This document shows, one piece after another, positions 46,366 through 58,292 of a stretch of 64,000 nucleotides of DNA. Made by a program: the position numbers and the translations under genes. Under the pieces are notes generated by a model. It did no database searches and had not been told where the DNA came from. It saw only the letters and a list, made by a program, of their open reading frames with translations. How positions within the stretch are numbered: the stretch's first letter is position 1; every line of letters starts with the position of its first letter. The DNA comes from Nepenthes gracilis (Eukaryota; Streptophyta; Magnoliopsida; Caryophyllales; Nepenthaceae), in NCBI GenBank assembly GCA_033239525.1, contig BSYO01000003.1:25847540-25911539 (forward strand), written 5' to 3'.

Positions 46366-47060
46366 ATAACTTACAAGGACTAATATGTTTGTGTAATAAA
46401 AATTATTTTATTTATTTTTATTGTTATCCTTCTGGTTCACAAATTTATTCATTTGTAAAATTATATAGGATTCCTTAATTATTTTTAGAGGTTCAAGCAC
46501 TCAAATTATAATTAAAAAGCAAGTGTAGAAGTTGATCCCACATTTCATAATTGGGTTTCAAAATAAATGATGGAATAATGGTTGAATTTTTTATTTTATG
46601 TCCTTTAATAAGGGTTAAATATAAAAGTCATTTTCTTACAATGCCAAAAATTATTTCCATAACATAAGTAATTGAGGCTTATGAGTGATAAATAACGGAC
46701 ATATTAATCATGGATAAGTCAGTAATAATTACTCAAAATTTTAATTGAGTTGCGTTTATTATTTATATATTTATTATACGCTTTAGTTAAAAAAACCTAG
46801 TTACGTTCTACAAAGTTAAGAATAGAACATATAACACAGTGTTTGGTAGGTCAAAATCGGGCCAGGTGGGATATGGTTTAGTCACCCGGGTCAAATATTA
46901 TAACTATGCCTATCTATAATCAAAATTGGGCCGATTTAGGGAGATTCATAGACATTTTTTATTTTTAAATATTTTTTATTTTAAAATTTATATTTACATA
47001 AAAATATCTAAAATATAATATTTTAAAATTAATTAAATAAAAATAGAGTGTATTGAATTA

Positions 47061-47302
47061 ATTTTTGATATCAGATTACCAAACTTATCAATTCATTCCC
47101 ACTGGATACTCTGTAATATTTAAATTCTAACAGGAAAACTCTCTCATTGAAGCTAACAACAATTTTATACTCAATCACACTAAAACCGTTCAAACGGTGG
47201 GAGAAGATGGCATTATAATGCTTGAACATCGATAAAATGCTATTAAAATACTAATATTAATAGCCTTCTAAGTCCTTATTGGCAATCTTGAAGAAAAATT
47301 AT
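47061..47302. other. Unassigned stretch between peroxidase block 2 and element D
   Basis: AT-rich with a short less AT-rich part (47180-47230). It could be a remnant of a larger sequence cut by D. No gene is supported. Confidence 0.4.
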
Positions 47303-49731
47303 TGTAATATATCAATTTTTGAATATTGTAAATGTGGATAATTGAGGTAATCTAATTTAAATTGGGCTTAACTCGTATGAAAAAATTAAGTTTTGGGATC
47401 GTGGAATGAATCAGTGGGGTAGGCCCACCGGGCACTCAAGCACCTGGTAGGCGTCCCGATCAGCCTCCAGCGCCCGCCCAGGATTTAAACCCGTGAGGGT
47501 TTTATTTTGGTCATTTCTCCCGGCTTCCGGGAGAAAGAGAGAGAGAAAGAGAGGGAGAAGTGAGAGAAAGGAGGAATCGAGGCTTTCGAATTCAAATCCG
47601 ACTTAGAATCAATTGAAAAAGTGATAGATCGGATCCAGGTTAGTGTACCCATACTCTCCTCTTTCAATTCTAGGCACTTTTATTCCATTTTTTCGAATAT
47701 TATCGTTCTGATATCCAATTAACTTTATATTTTGCATGACCCATGATCTAAGTATGAAATATTTCGATTTCATGTCCAATTTGTGAGATTTGTGCGGTAT
47801 TTCGCACCCGAAAGCCGTAACCCACACCCGGACCGTGTTTACCAATTTATTTTAGATTTTATATATGATTTGGCCTTAAATAATTAAAACACATGACTTG
47901 AGCATGCACGTATGTGAATTTCATGGTCAATTTCGTAGTTTTGACCGATTTTTTAACATGAAACCCTAACTTCACACCCCAAACGATTTCACCATTTATT
48001 TTGAGATTTTTGCATAAATTAGTTTTAGAATATTGTTACCCATACCTTGAACATGTTAATTTATCAATTCAATGTCCAAATTGGTAGTTTTATACGATTT
48101 TATGCTCACCGGAACCCTACCCACACCCCTTTGATTTTACCCGAATTAATTATAATTTATGCATGATTTAGCTTTAAAAATTCATGATCCAAACTTTATG
48201 GACGCGAGTACTCTGTATATTCTGTATATATGTACATATATTTTATATACGTTAATTTTATGTATTCTAAAAATATTGTTAGGTATGAACAATAATATTT
48301 AACCACATATACGTTAATTTTGTTATCTTGTATATACTCCAAAAAATTATGTTGCATGTAATTATGAAAAAATTTATTGTCTGAAAGTTGTAAAATTATA
48401 TTTGCCTCATGGGGGTAAGAATTTCTTACATATTTCAAGCTTTATAATGTTTTATTTATGTATTATGGATATATTAATTTTGCTTGTTCTGAGAATTATG
48501 TTATGAACCATTTGTTAAAGAATTATTGTTTGAAAGGTTTAAAATTCTATTTGGGTTAACAAGAAAAATATTTTCTAATTATTTAAATTTTAAAGGAAAT
48601 TATATATGAAATTAAGAATACATGAGAATTTAAACTCACGAGAAATATAAAAATATATATCTAAATATGCTTATGTAAAAAAGAAAATTTTGGAGAGATA
48701 TTTTACAATTAAGTGATAAATTGATGGACCGTTCTCCAACAGAGTGGGAACAAAGAATTTTAGGTTTAAGAGCTAAATTTTCTAAAAAAAAATAAGAAAT
48801 TAAGAACTTGGATCGAGAATCGTTCAATAAATAATATATTTTAGCATGCCTTAATACATTATAGTGGAAGGTCGTTGTCCGTCTTGGTGCTGTGTGAGGT
48901 TATTGTCCCTGTCTATAAGAATTGTATGTAAATGACCTGCCTCTGGGTCTTGAATAAAAGGATATGCCTTTTGATTGTGTAAGAGTAAATACAATCCAGG
49001 TTGCGACCGATCGCTCATTTGGCCAGTAAGGCCTACTGGCCCCGATCCCTAATAAAATAAATTTTCTGTATGATTTGATGATTAAGAAAAGAAAAAAATG
49101 AACTAAAGAAATTTGAAATGATTTATTAAAGTATTTTTTTCTAAATCATATTTTATGATCTCAGATGCATCTCCATTCCTTCCTATATGCGTTATTATTA
49201 TTTTTAATATGAAGTTTGCATGTTCCTTACTATATATGTTCTTTTCTGAATATTTAGCTCACCCTTACCGTTTTCCTTCCTCTAGATGAATATGAGTTTA
49301 CACCCGATGAGGTAAGGTAGAAGATTTGAGTCAGCTAGGCTCGAAGACGTGGAGGATGGCCATATGGACTTAGTTATATGGTTTTGTGCCTTCTAATGGA
49401 ATATTTTGTGCTTCTGATGGATTTGTATATTAATGTCTATGTATGATGATGATGAATATATAGTTTAGATTCCACTGTTTTGATATATGTATAGGCTTCC
49501 GCAGGTCAGTATGGTTGTTTTGGTACCTAGTGGCATCTTCTCTGAGCCAGCGTAATATCGGAGTTATGACGTTAGTACTACATGTAGTTGGTAGCTTATG
49601 GGTTATATATTTTATGTATTGTAGATTATTTGATTGTTGTACAGGAATTTGTATAAGTTCTGTATTATGCCAACGACTGTGTTACGACCAAAACTCTGTC
49701 GAATTCTCAGTTGGAAATAAGGTACGTCACA
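47303..49731 (+). mobile_element. 5' LTR of family D element (2429 bp)
   Basis: TGTAATATATC ... ACGTCACA. GC-rich block near 47420-47480, purine tract (47525-47575), donor CAG|GTTAGT (47636-47644), hairpin-like TGAATATTTAGCTCA (49247-49261), CTAG|ATG at 49282-49288. The primer site follows directly. Confidence 0.85.
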
Positions 49732-49733
49732 GA

Positions 49734-49745
49734 TGGTATCAGAGA
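49734..49745 (+). other. Primer-binding site of family D
   Basis: TGGTATCAGAGA three bases after the LTR end; an 11-base match to the initiator-Met tRNA type site. Confidence 0.85.
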
Positions 49746-50485
49746 AAGAGATATCTTAAATTTGATTTGAATCTTATACAGAAACTTAGGTTATAGTAAG
49801 AAAGATTGAATAAGTAGATGAATGTGTAAAATGATTAAAATAAATTGGATAGTTCTAGTTGTCTTAGTTTAAATAACTTAAATTAGAACTAAGTCAAGAT
49901 CATGTAGAAGTTGGAGCATGGATTTTGAGATTTGAAATTGTGTTTGCAGTGACCCAATATTTGGGAGATAAATATATATCGTGGTATATGTTTGTGGATA
50001 CTTTATGGATAAATATCTTCCCGATGAGATTTTAGGAGTATGTTTTGAATTGTTGCCAGTTCGCTCATAGGATTGAGGATTGTCATTATTCATAGGTTGG
50101 ACAGTAAAGAAGTCCAGTGCCTTAGATCGGGGCTTTACAGTAATGGCATAAGGTATCAAGGTCGTCTACTGTGATGAAAGGTAAGATTTCTAAATTTTGA
50201 TATTGTAACATATGTATCGTTTTGTGATCCCGAATATATATTTTTATTTGTGATTCCTAAGTTTATTCATTATTTAAGGATCTAGGCTTAATACTAGTGG
50301 TATCGAGGTCTATAATATTTTCTTGGGTCCATAAATATGATTGGTTGAACTGAGCTGATTTGTTTTGAAGTATCGAGTTCTGATCTGATTTTGATGGTAA
50401 TTTAGTTTGCGAGCCTCCATACTTATGTGAATTGGATTAGTAAAAATATTATATCCAGCAATTGAGTTGTGAAATTTTGAGTATG

Positions 50486-52595
50486 TGTAACGAACCACAT
50501 TTTTTGACCGGAATTCAACAGAATTTTGATAGTAAAATGGTCGCAAAACTATACAAAACCTGAACAATTTTCTATACAACATATAAAAATCCATCCAAAA
50601 TACTCCAACTACTAGGAACAACATGTAACTATCAACACATGATCCACTTTGCCACAATAATTTTTGTAGCCCCCAACGTCATGTCTTCGGGGCACAATAT
50701 TGGCCACAGAAAGAAGTCACTAGGTACCTGAAATAAACTATTATGTTCTACGAAAGTATATACTATTATCCATACTTACAGCGGAAACTACTAAATTTGA
50801 TCATCATCTATAGATACATTATACGTCGACATGCACAATTGAAAAATATACAAGTTCTCAAATTTGTATACAAACTACAAAATACAAGTTCATAATAAGA
50901 TCTTTCAAGTCTCGTACCTAGCCAACATCTAATCCCTACTCCGCCTCATCAGGCGTAAAAACATGCTCATCTAAAAAATAATAATAATAAGAGTGAATCA
51001 AATACTCAACAAGTTTAATATAATAAAAAATAATAGACAGTATACGTAAGATAAAGCTAAGGAGGGAAGTAAGAGTATAATGATGATGCATAAGTATGGA
51101 ATATAATCACATTTATTTCCGAAATTTATTTATTTTTTCTTATTTACTTATCTTTCTTTAGGTTCCAAAATATACATAAATTTTTTTATTTTGCGGACTA
51201 GGGCCAATAGGTATTACTAGCTAACAATGCGGCCAAATGAGGAAAGAAATGTATTTATTTCTATACATTCTAAAGTGAAACCCACACAATTTAACACCCC
51301 GTGATGAGTGGTATACATTTAACTTAATATATTGGGCCATAAACATATGCTACCATGTCTCCCGTAACCCAGAGGCAATCTTTGTGCTTTCACAGTAATA
51401 TTCTAATGTATGTCAGAGAATATTACCCTCTAAAATATAAATTCTTAGTCCAATTCCATAATTACTTATTCTTAGGGAATTCCATACTTATTCATAAAAT
51501 ATTATTCTCATTCCAAGAGAACGGTTCATCAAACATAATATATCATGAAATTTTCTTCTTATATTTCTCATAATTTATATAATTCTTTTAAAATTACGAC
51601 TTCACATGACATAAATTATATGCATAATCATTATTAAATATGAAAAAATAGAAATTCTTACCACTGTGAACTAAAAATGACTTTAGAACTTTCGGATAAT
51701 AAATCCCTTTATAGATGCATACGACATAATTTTCAGAAAATATACATGTTGATTTATTTAACGTACATGCAGTTAAATATCACTATTTACGTCCGATAAT
51801 ATTCTAAAATGTATAAAATTAACATATATAAAATATATGTGCATACATACCAAATATACGGAGTACCTGTGCCCATAAAGTTAGTTTTACGAATTTTAAA
51901 GCCAAATTATATATAAATTATAAATAATTCAAATAAACCCTAAAGGGGGCGTGGGCTAGGATTTCGGTGAGCATAATTTCATATAAAACTATCAAATCGA
52001 ACACCAAATTGATAAATTAACATATTCAAAGTATGAGTAATGATTTTTTAAAGCCAATTTATGCAAAAAGTTCTAAAAATCGATGGGTAAAAACATCCGG
52101 GTGTGGGGTTAGGGTTTCGGTGTGAAATAACGATCAAAACTAGAAAATCGGATGTGAAATCCACAAATGTGCATGCTTAAATCACGGGTAATGCAAAATA
52201 TAAACTTAATCGAATATCAGAACAAAGATACCCGAAGAAAATGAAATAAAAGTACAAAGAAACGAAAGATGAGGGTATAGGTGCACTTATTTCAACCCGA
52301 TTTATCACTTTTCTAACAAGTTTCAAGATGGAATTGAACCCGAGAACCTTGATTTCTTCCGTCTCTCTCTTCTCCGTCACTCTCTCTCCTTCGCGGGGTA
52401 AGCCCCAAAAAATGATGAAATAGAACCCTCACGGGTTCTTAAATCTCGAGCTGACACTCAAGCGCCTGGCAGGGATCCCCCACCACTGCCTCCTATTGGA
52501 TCTGAACTTAATTTTTCTACATAAATTGAGTCTAATCTTGATCATATTACCTTAATTACCCGAAATAACGATATTTGAAAAATCGGTGCATTATA
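50486..52595 (-). mobile_element. Solo LTR of family D, inverted, nested in element D
   Basis: Reverse copy of the D LTR (2110 bp), with hairpin at 50994-51008 and TAG|ATG equivalent at 50968-50973. It is flanked by GTATG (50481-50485) and ATATG (52596-52600), a 5-bp target-site duplication with one change. No internal sequence is attached, so it is a solo LTR from LTR-LTR recombination. Confidence 0.8.
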
Positions 52596-53079
52596 ATATG
52601 AGTTAGAGTTGATCGAGGTATCGAGAAATTAAAATCATTTTGCTTTCAAATTGTTTAATGAGGATTGCGCCATGTTCATTTAGCATATGATGCCACATCT
52701 GGAGGTCATTTTGTGGTCACTAAGAAGTTTTGATCGTATGAATATTTGAGGATATTTTTGAAAGGAAGATTAAGTGATTGATCTTTTGGTCGGTAATCCG
52801 AGGTTGTATTGAAATCAACACTGATCTTTAAGAATTGCATACAGAACTGAGGAAGTATCGATTAGATGCCACTGTGGGATATTCTAGAACCTTTGAGGTA
52901 GGTAAGATGAACTGATGATGTTACATATGGATGATTGAAAATTTGGATTGTTCGGGAGATGAATGGTTTGATAAGCGGGCTCTAGAAATAAATAGGTGAA
53001 CTATTTGATCTTTTGTAAGGGCTTGGTGTTTTTTAAGGTTGATCTATATCCAAAGTATTGTTAATTGTGAATTATTGAG

Positions 53080-53300
53080 AATTGTGCTGTGACAACATTC
53101 GAGATAAAGATATGGTTGTTACGAATTCCAGTAATGCCATTTGGGTTTGTAGGTTTGTTCGTATTTTTATGGACTTTATGGATTGGATCCTCACGCCATA
53201 CTTAGGTCAACATTATGATGGCCTTACCGATAAATTTAAGAAATTATGGGAGATGTATGAACTCTATTTGAAAACTGTGTCATGAATTAAGAAGGCAAGT
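53080..53300 (+). pseudogene. Decayed gypsy RT fragment of element D
   Basis: Around 53108-53150 the frame reads RYGCYEF then, after a short slip, VMPFGF, the RT palm block preceding the catalytic motif (usual form RYGHYEFLVMPFGL). Further readable pieces are scarce and stops are frequent. Confidence 0.6.
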
Positions 53301-54438
53301 AGCCATGTGCTCAATTGGGAGAGAATATGAGTTTGATTAAAAGAAATGTTATATTAGACATGTAATTTCTTTGATAGTATGTATATGGTTATAATTTTAG
53401 TTGGGTTATAATTTTAGTCTGCTCTAAACTAGAATGGGCATTCTTTCCTTACATATGTGAAGGTCATATTTATCGATTTTAGAGTCACTTTTGAATGTGC
53501 CATTTCAAATCCTATCATTTGACATATCTTTATTTGAGATTTTGATGGTTTATAAAATTATATCAGGTTATATGATCACAAAGTATTTAAATTTTTGGTC
53601 AAAAGAATAAAATATAAATTTATGATAATTAGTAATTTAAAATATATCTAAAGATAATTAAGGATTGAGCAAATGATAAATAGACCTCGGGATCAAGTTG
53701 TAACATTATTGACTGGTTTGTCCCGTCTCCTATAGTGCGGTTGGTAAAGAAATAATTAAATTAACAATTATAATACCTTAAATCATGGTTTTTTTAGATG
53801 CATTTTCCTTTTTTGGTTCTAAAAAAAATGAAAGGTGAGCAAAAGCTAATCCTTATTCTTCTTTTTGTAGATCCATAGACTTATATCTTTTAATCTCCTT
53901 CAAATGGTAAGCCTATTTATCAAAATATTCGAAAATAATACAATATATTAACATTATTATATCACTAAATAGTGTAACTAGTCAATAAAATAATATATAT
54001 GAATATTATATATCTCAATATTGCATCCAATGAATATTTAAAATAACAACAGATCTTACAATACCAATAATAATAGAAAATAAAATAGCATTTTTTTCCC
54101 CTTTATTTTTTGACTTTTGGGCAAATTACTTACATGTGGAAAGAGGGAACGAATATACGAGATCATTCAATTATGTAATGAATGCAAGTAAATCCTCGCA
54201 TTGAATAAGAGAATCCAATTTTGAGATTTTTGTGCTTTTTTCCATAGTAAAACTCCCTATTAATTTCACGCCTTTTTTTTTAATTTCATAGATTTTAAAT
54301 AAATTTAAAAAAACATAAACTATTAGATTGTAAGTTAATACATATACATCTATGTCATTATTTTTCTCTTAATTTTCTGCAAGCAATTTTTTTCCTAAAT
54401 TATAGATTTTATCATAATTATCTACCTTATAACTCTAA

Positions 54439-54446
54439 TATATAAA
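54439..54446 (+). promoter_or_regulatory. TATA box of SPH1
   Basis: TATATAAA 42 bp before the start codon; the same string stands before SPH2. Confidence 0.6.
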
Positions 54447-54487
54447 CTATAAGATCATGTTAAAACTCTTATACAATATCACATAAA

Positions 54488-54922
54488 ATGGATCATTTTA
54501 TTTGCCATGTCCTCGTAATATTTCTCAGTTTTATTTTTACCACCCAGCCGATGATCATCTCTGGTTATCCCTTCAGCAAATTCACCAGGATGCATGTAGC
54601 CATTATAAATTGGCTGTCGGGCGACTCGCTCGAAGTTCATTGTCGATCAAATATGGGCTATGATCTTGGGAGTTACATTTTACAGCCTCGTGAAAATATT
54701 ACATGGTCATTTCACCTGGATTTATTACAGAGGACAAAATACACCTGTGACCTAGGTTGGAGCCGTGGGCAACTTTTCTTCTATGCGTTTGTCGATAGTC
54801 GAAAGTTTGTCGACCACCGATGTGGGGGGCGACATTGCATGTGGAATGCTACTTATGATGGTTTGTCTTTGTTTAATATCAAAACGGGTAAATTTAATTT
54901 CATGTTTGGGTGGGATAAGTGA
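54488..54922 (+). CDS. S1-type self-incompatibility protein homologue, SPH1
   Basis: Single exon, 144 residues. Small secreted protein of the plant S1 family (Pfam Self-incomp_S1), whose founder is the poppy stigma determinant; most members have no known role and this one cannot be assigned one. Residues 1-26 form a signal peptide. The family pattern follows: INWLSGDSLEVHC, YDLGSYILQP, ITWSFHLD, TKYTCDLGW, FFYAF, CGGRHCMWNATYDGL. Mature cysteines at about 52, 86, 111 and 116 are those expected for two disulfides. Possible N-glycosylation at ENIT and WNAT. The length is typical. The start is the ATG just after ATCACATAAA. Its duplicate is SPH2. Confidence 0.9.
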   Translation: MDHFICHVLVIFLSFIFTTQPMIISGYPFSKFTRMHVAIINWLSGDSLEVHCRSNMGYDLGSYILQPRENITWSFHLDLLQRTKYTCDLGWSRGQLFFYAFVDSRKFVDHRCGGRHCMWNATYDGLSLFNIKTGKFNFMFGWDK

Positions 54923-55299
54923 CAAAATGAACTTTATTATGGAAAGAAAATAATTAGAGACTTTTGATGTTGGAGCTTCTTCTACGGTTTACGTTATGTT
55001 TGGCGATTGCAATTTTTTTTTTATAAAAAAAATTAACACCTTAATTTAATATGTGATTGGCCTTTAACCCATCAAACATTGCCAGTGTACTCTCTAATTG
55101 ATTAGTTCAAGTAGCAAAGAAGAAAAACTCTAAAAATACCACTGAGTGTATATAGTTTTCACTCTGATAAGATTTAACATTACCAAGATATATAATGTTC
55201 GTTCCAAATCAACTTTTTATTTCACAATATGAACACCAATATCATCATGCAGATTTTTGAATTCACCCATTAAAAAAAGTAAATGTAACACATTTATTA

Positions 55300-56830
55300 T
55301 GTTACGGTTCAAAATCAAAATAGGTGTTAATAATAATTTAGAATAATTATAACTTATAAAATTAAATTTTAAATATAAAATAAAACTAAAATAAACCCTG
55401 AATCTGAGCATGACGTGACGAGTCATCCAGCAGTCTGACCATAACCAGTATAATAATGTCATTCATTCATAGGATCGCTCCGAACTATTATTCTAAACAA
55501 ATAAATAATCACAACATACTCTAAAATCCGAATACAAGACTGAAACTCATCAAATATAAGCGGGACTTCCATCCAATCCGCATCCAAACTCTCTATAATG
55601 TATCTGAAGCCCACTAAAGTGAAGAGATAAGAAGCAATAAAAAACGTGAACTGAATACTCAACATGTATAAATATATAATATATATAATAAATCGATGCT
55701 TCCATAAATAGAACAAAAAAAATTAAAACGTATACGAAAACCTATAAAAAATCAAAATTCAAATATCAAATGGATCAAACCAATAAAATTCCAAATGTGA
55801 TATCATGCTCAAAAGTATAATCCAAAGCGAATATCAAAAATTTCAAATATACAAGATTAACCGAATTTCAACTACGGACAAAACCTAAGAATCTCAATCA
55901 AAATCTCAAATATCCAATTAATGCAAGTATAATATATTAAAATTTTAAAATATATACAAATCGGAGAACCAAAGATCAAAAGCCTAACTTAAAGAAGGGG
56001 TATACATACTCCCAATAATGTTAAGTAATAATACTACTATTTAGACCCATAAGTAAGGTACATTTTTTTTCTTATAGATCAAACGAATGCCTTTTTTTGC
56101 CACTCGTAGATGATATGTGTAATCATCAAATCTGTCTGATACATTAAAATATTTGAATATATTAATTTCATTTAATTCTTTACAATTGCTCTCATAGAAA
56201 TACAATTGGGAAAAGTCTCTATATCATATATCACAAAACTTTTTCTATCTTGTAGAAAGGTCAAAACTTCCACTCGGAAAGGTCACATAAAGCTTTTCCT
56301 TCAGAAAAAAATCACATATCAAATCACATAACGAGGATAGAGACTGACCTGAAGTACAATGCATGAATACTACATGCACGACGCATATATAAGTTTTTAT
56401 AACTTTTTTTTATAAATATACTTAATATAACATAATATCTTAAATTGTTTACCTATTTTTTATAAAACAAGTAAAATCCTCAAATAGTACCAAAACTAAA
56501 ATAAAACATCAAAACAATAAGTAAAAGTAATATGCATGCACAAATGAGTTAAATAGGGTAAGTAAATTAGCTTGCATGTACATTAAATTTATCAAACGTA
56601 AGCAAAAATAACGGAAAATAAAAATAGACTAAGAATAAGGTTTAAAGATACTTACCTTAATATCTAATCTAACAGATCTGATAAAAGAATGTTTCAAAAT
56701 ATATCTTTTGCTCTTTCTCTTCTTTTCTGAGTAAAATGATCAAAACAATGCGCGTTGTCCTTATATAGTAAAATCGACGCACGAGCGCTATCTGGTGATT
56801 CGATGATCATTCAAAAAAATAAAAGACCAA
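55300..56830 (-). mobile_element. Diverged family A-like LTR, reverse (A2), copy in SPH block 1
   Basis: Low edge TGTTACGG resembles the family A terminus read in reverse (TGTCACGG). Inside are a degenerate hairpin box (GTGAACTGAATACTCA near 55655), consensus donor AAG|GTAAGT on the minus strand (56650-56659), an AGATCTG box (56681) and a TATA-like run on the minus strand near 56760. The outer edge beyond 56830 was not found. The same LTR sits in SPH block 2, so it predates that duplication. Confidence 0.55.
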
Positions 56831-57780
56831 ATCAGATTATCTTAGTATTCAAAAAAGGCATACATACGAGTTCAAGTTCAGGTTGTAAACCTTAAATTTT
56901 GAGTATTTAATGCGTGAATCTACTGATTGCTATCTCTTTTTTTTTTATTTGATTGACATTTTAAATTATTTGTTGATTAAACACTCAATGTTACTTGACA
57001 ACCTTTAAGCTGTGTAAATTATTTTGATCTAATAATTATGTTGTAAATTCTAATTAGTGTTTTGGGCAAAGTGTCAGAATCTTGGTAGCGTCGGCTTCCG
57101 TCTAGGACTAACATTGTGAGGCTAAGTAGCGAGAACCAGAGTATTAATCAAAGCATCGGTATAAAGAAGCCGCATTCGAGTTCTCAGCAGCTGGGATATG
57201 AAAGCTGCTGTCGGTTTCCTGGAGCATGATTTGTCGAAAATGGCTGAAAGCTGTTGCCGCTTTTTTCAAGAGCATAATTTGCTAAAAATGGCTAAAAGCT
57301 GCTGCAACTGGCTTTCTGGAGTATGATCTGCTGAAAATGGCTGAAAACTGCTGTTGGTGGTTCTCGGCATGGAGACAGAAGATACAGAGTTCACTGCTGC
57401 TGAAAACTGTTCATTTCAATGAAACATATTGCTAGTTTGCTGATTTTCATCAGCTTTGGAGCATGTCTTCAGAGCTGAATTTTTTTTTTGCTAGTTTGTT
57501 GGCAATTTTTTGCCAACGCCATCTGAAGTTGGTAATGGATTTCTGTTGGCAATGTTTTGGCAACTCTACATTTCTGATATAGCTTCTGTGAAATTGAAGG
57601 TTTCTGTGAAACAAGATTTAGACTTTGTTTCTAATATGGCTTTAAATCATGGCTTCTGCGAATTAGATATTCGTGCATCAGAGTATCAGAAGCATCAAAA
57701 ACCCTTCAACTCAGAAACTGAATTCTTTTTTTTTTTATATCAGAAGCTGAATTTTTTTAAAAAATTATTGTAAGACAATT
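56831..57780. other. Unassigned region with a short minisatellite
   Basis: AT-rich sequence, then from about 57070 a stretch rich in GCTG(C/A)TG words. An 87-residue frame at 57510-57773 has no domain and is not called. It may be internal sequence of the CACTA-type element that ends at 58107. Confidence 0.4.
57195..57365. repeat. Minisatellite, about 3.5 copies of 46-49 bp
   Basis: Unit: AAAGCTGCTG(T/C)..GGTTT.CTGGAG(C)ATGAT.TGCTGAAAATGGCT, with small length changes between copies. Confidence 0.7.
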
Positions 57781-57799
57781 TGATATTTGTGTTAAATTT

Positions 57800-58107
57800 T
57801 TGTCCATTAAAGTATATAATTTAAATGTAAAATTATATATTTTTTGTGGTAATTATTTGTCATTAAATATAATCTTTAGTGACAAATTAAAAATATATTT
57901 TAGTGACAAATTTATTTTGTCACTAAATAATATTATTTAGTGACAAATTATTTTTTATTATTAAAAAAATTTTTTAGCGACAAAATAAAAATCCATTACT
58001 AAAGGTTTAGTGACGAAATAATATTTCATCACTAAAAATTTTAGTGACAAATTTATAATCATTAGTGACAAATTATTTTATCACTAATGATTAATATTAT
58101 TGTAGTG
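57800..58107 (-). mobile_element. CACTA (En/Spm)-type terminal region
   Basis: Read on the minus strand it begins CACTACAATAATATTAATC at 58107, the CACTAC start of CACTA termini, followed inward by about ten direct and inverted copies of TTAGTGACAAAT / ATTTGTCACTAA, as in subterminal repeats of such elements. The opposite end was not found. Peroxidase copy 3 upstream sequence begins immediately after (TCAAAACC). Confidence 0.7.
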
Positions 58108-58134
58108 TCAAAACCTTTGACAATTTCCTCCAAC

Positions 58135-58146
58135 TATATATATAAA
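58135..58146 (+). promoter_or_regulatory. TATA box of peroxidase copy 3
   Basis: TATATATAAA at the position equivalent to copies 1 and 2, only about 28 bp from the CACTA end; all sequence further upstream has been replaced. Confidence 0.55.
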
Positions 58147-58292
58147 CTCCATTGCCGCTACCTCTCTCACCATCTCGATTTTCATTCAAACCCACAATCG
58201 ATCTTCTTAATCCTATCTCTCCATAGTATTCTCTGCTCTCTCATCCATAATTTTTCAGCAAATTTATCTAATCGACTAGTTGAGCTGATAGA

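Larger units (their letters stand above)
43410..47060 (+). repeat. Peroxidase duplication block, copy 2
   Basis: Collinear with 12692-15600. It differs mainly by extra sequence at 43990-44910 in the upstream region. Homology on the 3' side extends to about 47040. Confidence 0.8.
47303..53529 (+). mobile_element. Ty3/gypsy-type element, family D (3' truncated, with nested solo LTR)
   Basis: 5' LTR 47303-49731, primer site 49734, decayed internal region 49732-50485 and 52596-53529, interrupted by an inverted D LTR at 50486-52595. The two internal parts align collinearly with the family A internal region (50330-50485 with 5640-5770; 52600-52790 with 5770-5900), which shows they were once joined. 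No 3' LTR is present; homology to the SPH duplication begins at about 53530. Confidence 0.75.
53530..56830 (+). repeat. SPH segmental duplication, copy 1
   Basis: Collinear with 59392 to the window end: upstream region (53535-54480), the SPH gene, 3' flank, and a reverse A2 LTR-like segment. It lacks the 1.2-kb insertion found in the second copy and a ~150-bp stretch near 62640-62790. Confidence 0.85.

Noticed and set aside
49734..49745. tRNA gene fragment
   Set aside because: TGGTATCAGAG matches only the primer-binding site complementary to the tRNA 3' end and lies directly after an LTR; no cloverleaf is present.
57510..57773. 87-residue frame
   Set aside because: No domain, no promoter and a low-complexity tail; likely non-coding transposon sequence.
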